From Saprospiraceae bacterium (GTDB taxonomy: Bacteria > Bacteroidota > Bacteroidia > Chitinophagales > Saprospiraceae), in NCBI GenBank assembly GCA_947441325.1, contig CANETR010000136.1:1-6220 (forward strand): a DNA stretch of 6,220 bases, read 5' to 3'. The notes beneath the pieces are model-generated. The model was not told the DNA's origin. It did not search any database and saw nothing but the letters and a program-made list of their open reading frames with translations. Shown here one piece after another: positions 6,162 through 6,220 of the stretch (position 1 is the stretch's first letter; each line of letters starts with the position of its first letter). A program made the position numbers and the translations under genes.

Positions 6162-6220
6162 ATGTTTGGAAATATTCAGGAAAAACAGGCCGAGATGCAG
6201 AAAAAGCTAGCTGCAATTAC
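6162..6220 (+). CDS. YbaB/EbfC-family nucleoid-associated protein, 3'-truncated by window end
   Basis: The ATG at 6162 opens a frame running off the window after 19 full codons, reading MFGNIQEKQAEMQKKLAAI. The M-F-G start followed by a charged, amphipathic helix rich in Gln, Glu, Lys and Met is characteristic of YbaB/EbfC proteins, small (about 100-aa) dimeric DNA-binding proteins that coat the nucleoid and affect expression broadly. In many bacteria ybaB lies beside dnaX and recR, but here the upstream neighbour is cphA. Only the first helix is visible, so the call rests on a short match. The next residues should continue the helix and lead into a beta-sheet core if it is correct. Confidence 0.65.
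   Translation, partial: MFGNIQEKQAEMQKKLAAI

Overview
The window is an AT-rich stretch of chromosome, very probably from a Bacteroidota bacterium (the Chitinophagia/Saprospiria/Cytophagia side is a guess). The evidence is a Bacteroidota-type -7 box (TAnnTTTG) ahead of one gene, A/T-rich leaders without clear Shine-Dalgarno sites, a secreted YwqK/MORN-repeat protein with a signal peptide ending in NAQ, and proteins that read like Bacteroidota members of their families. All recognised genes lie on the plus strand. No tRNA, rRNA, CRISPR array, insertion sequence or phage gene was seen.

Layout. (1) Bases 1-639 hold the 3' part of a VTC/polyphosphate-polymerase-like (CYTH/triphosphate tunnel) protein; its start lies just outside the window. 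(2) Bases 640-797 are an AT-rich gap with a good -7 promoter box. (3) Bases 798-1805 encode an exported protein built almost entirely of about ten MORN_2/YwqK-type repeats. (4) Bases 1830-1863 form a long hairpin with terminator character that ends only 11 bases before the next start codon. (5) Bases 1873-3030 encode a YehP-like VWA-domain protein with an intact metal-binding (MIDAS) motif. The MoxR-type ATPase, DUF5682-type and SWIM zinc-finger genes that usually accompany it are not seen here. (6) Bases 3031-3231 are a gap with a weak terminator-like element and an inverted repeat. (7) Bases 3232-5892 encode a complete cyanophycin synthetase (cphA, 886 aa). (8) A strong intrinsic terminator follows at 5919-5952. 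(9) Bases 6162-6220 are the first 19 codons of a YbaB/EbfC nucleoid-associated protein.

The genes do not form one obvious pathway. The clear metabolic function is storage of nitrogen, carbon and energy as cyanophycin (multi-L-arginyl-poly-L-aspartate). A polyphosphate-polymerase-like fold sits about 2.6 kb upstream, but a link between the two polymers is speculative. Strong terminators on both sides of the VWA-cphA segment suggest separate transcription units rather than one operon. I found no convincing undescribed system. The most unusual points are the isolated YehP-like gene with a hairpin against its start codon, cphA without an adjacent cyanophycinase gene in view, and a tiny ATGA-overlapping reading frame after the VWA gene.
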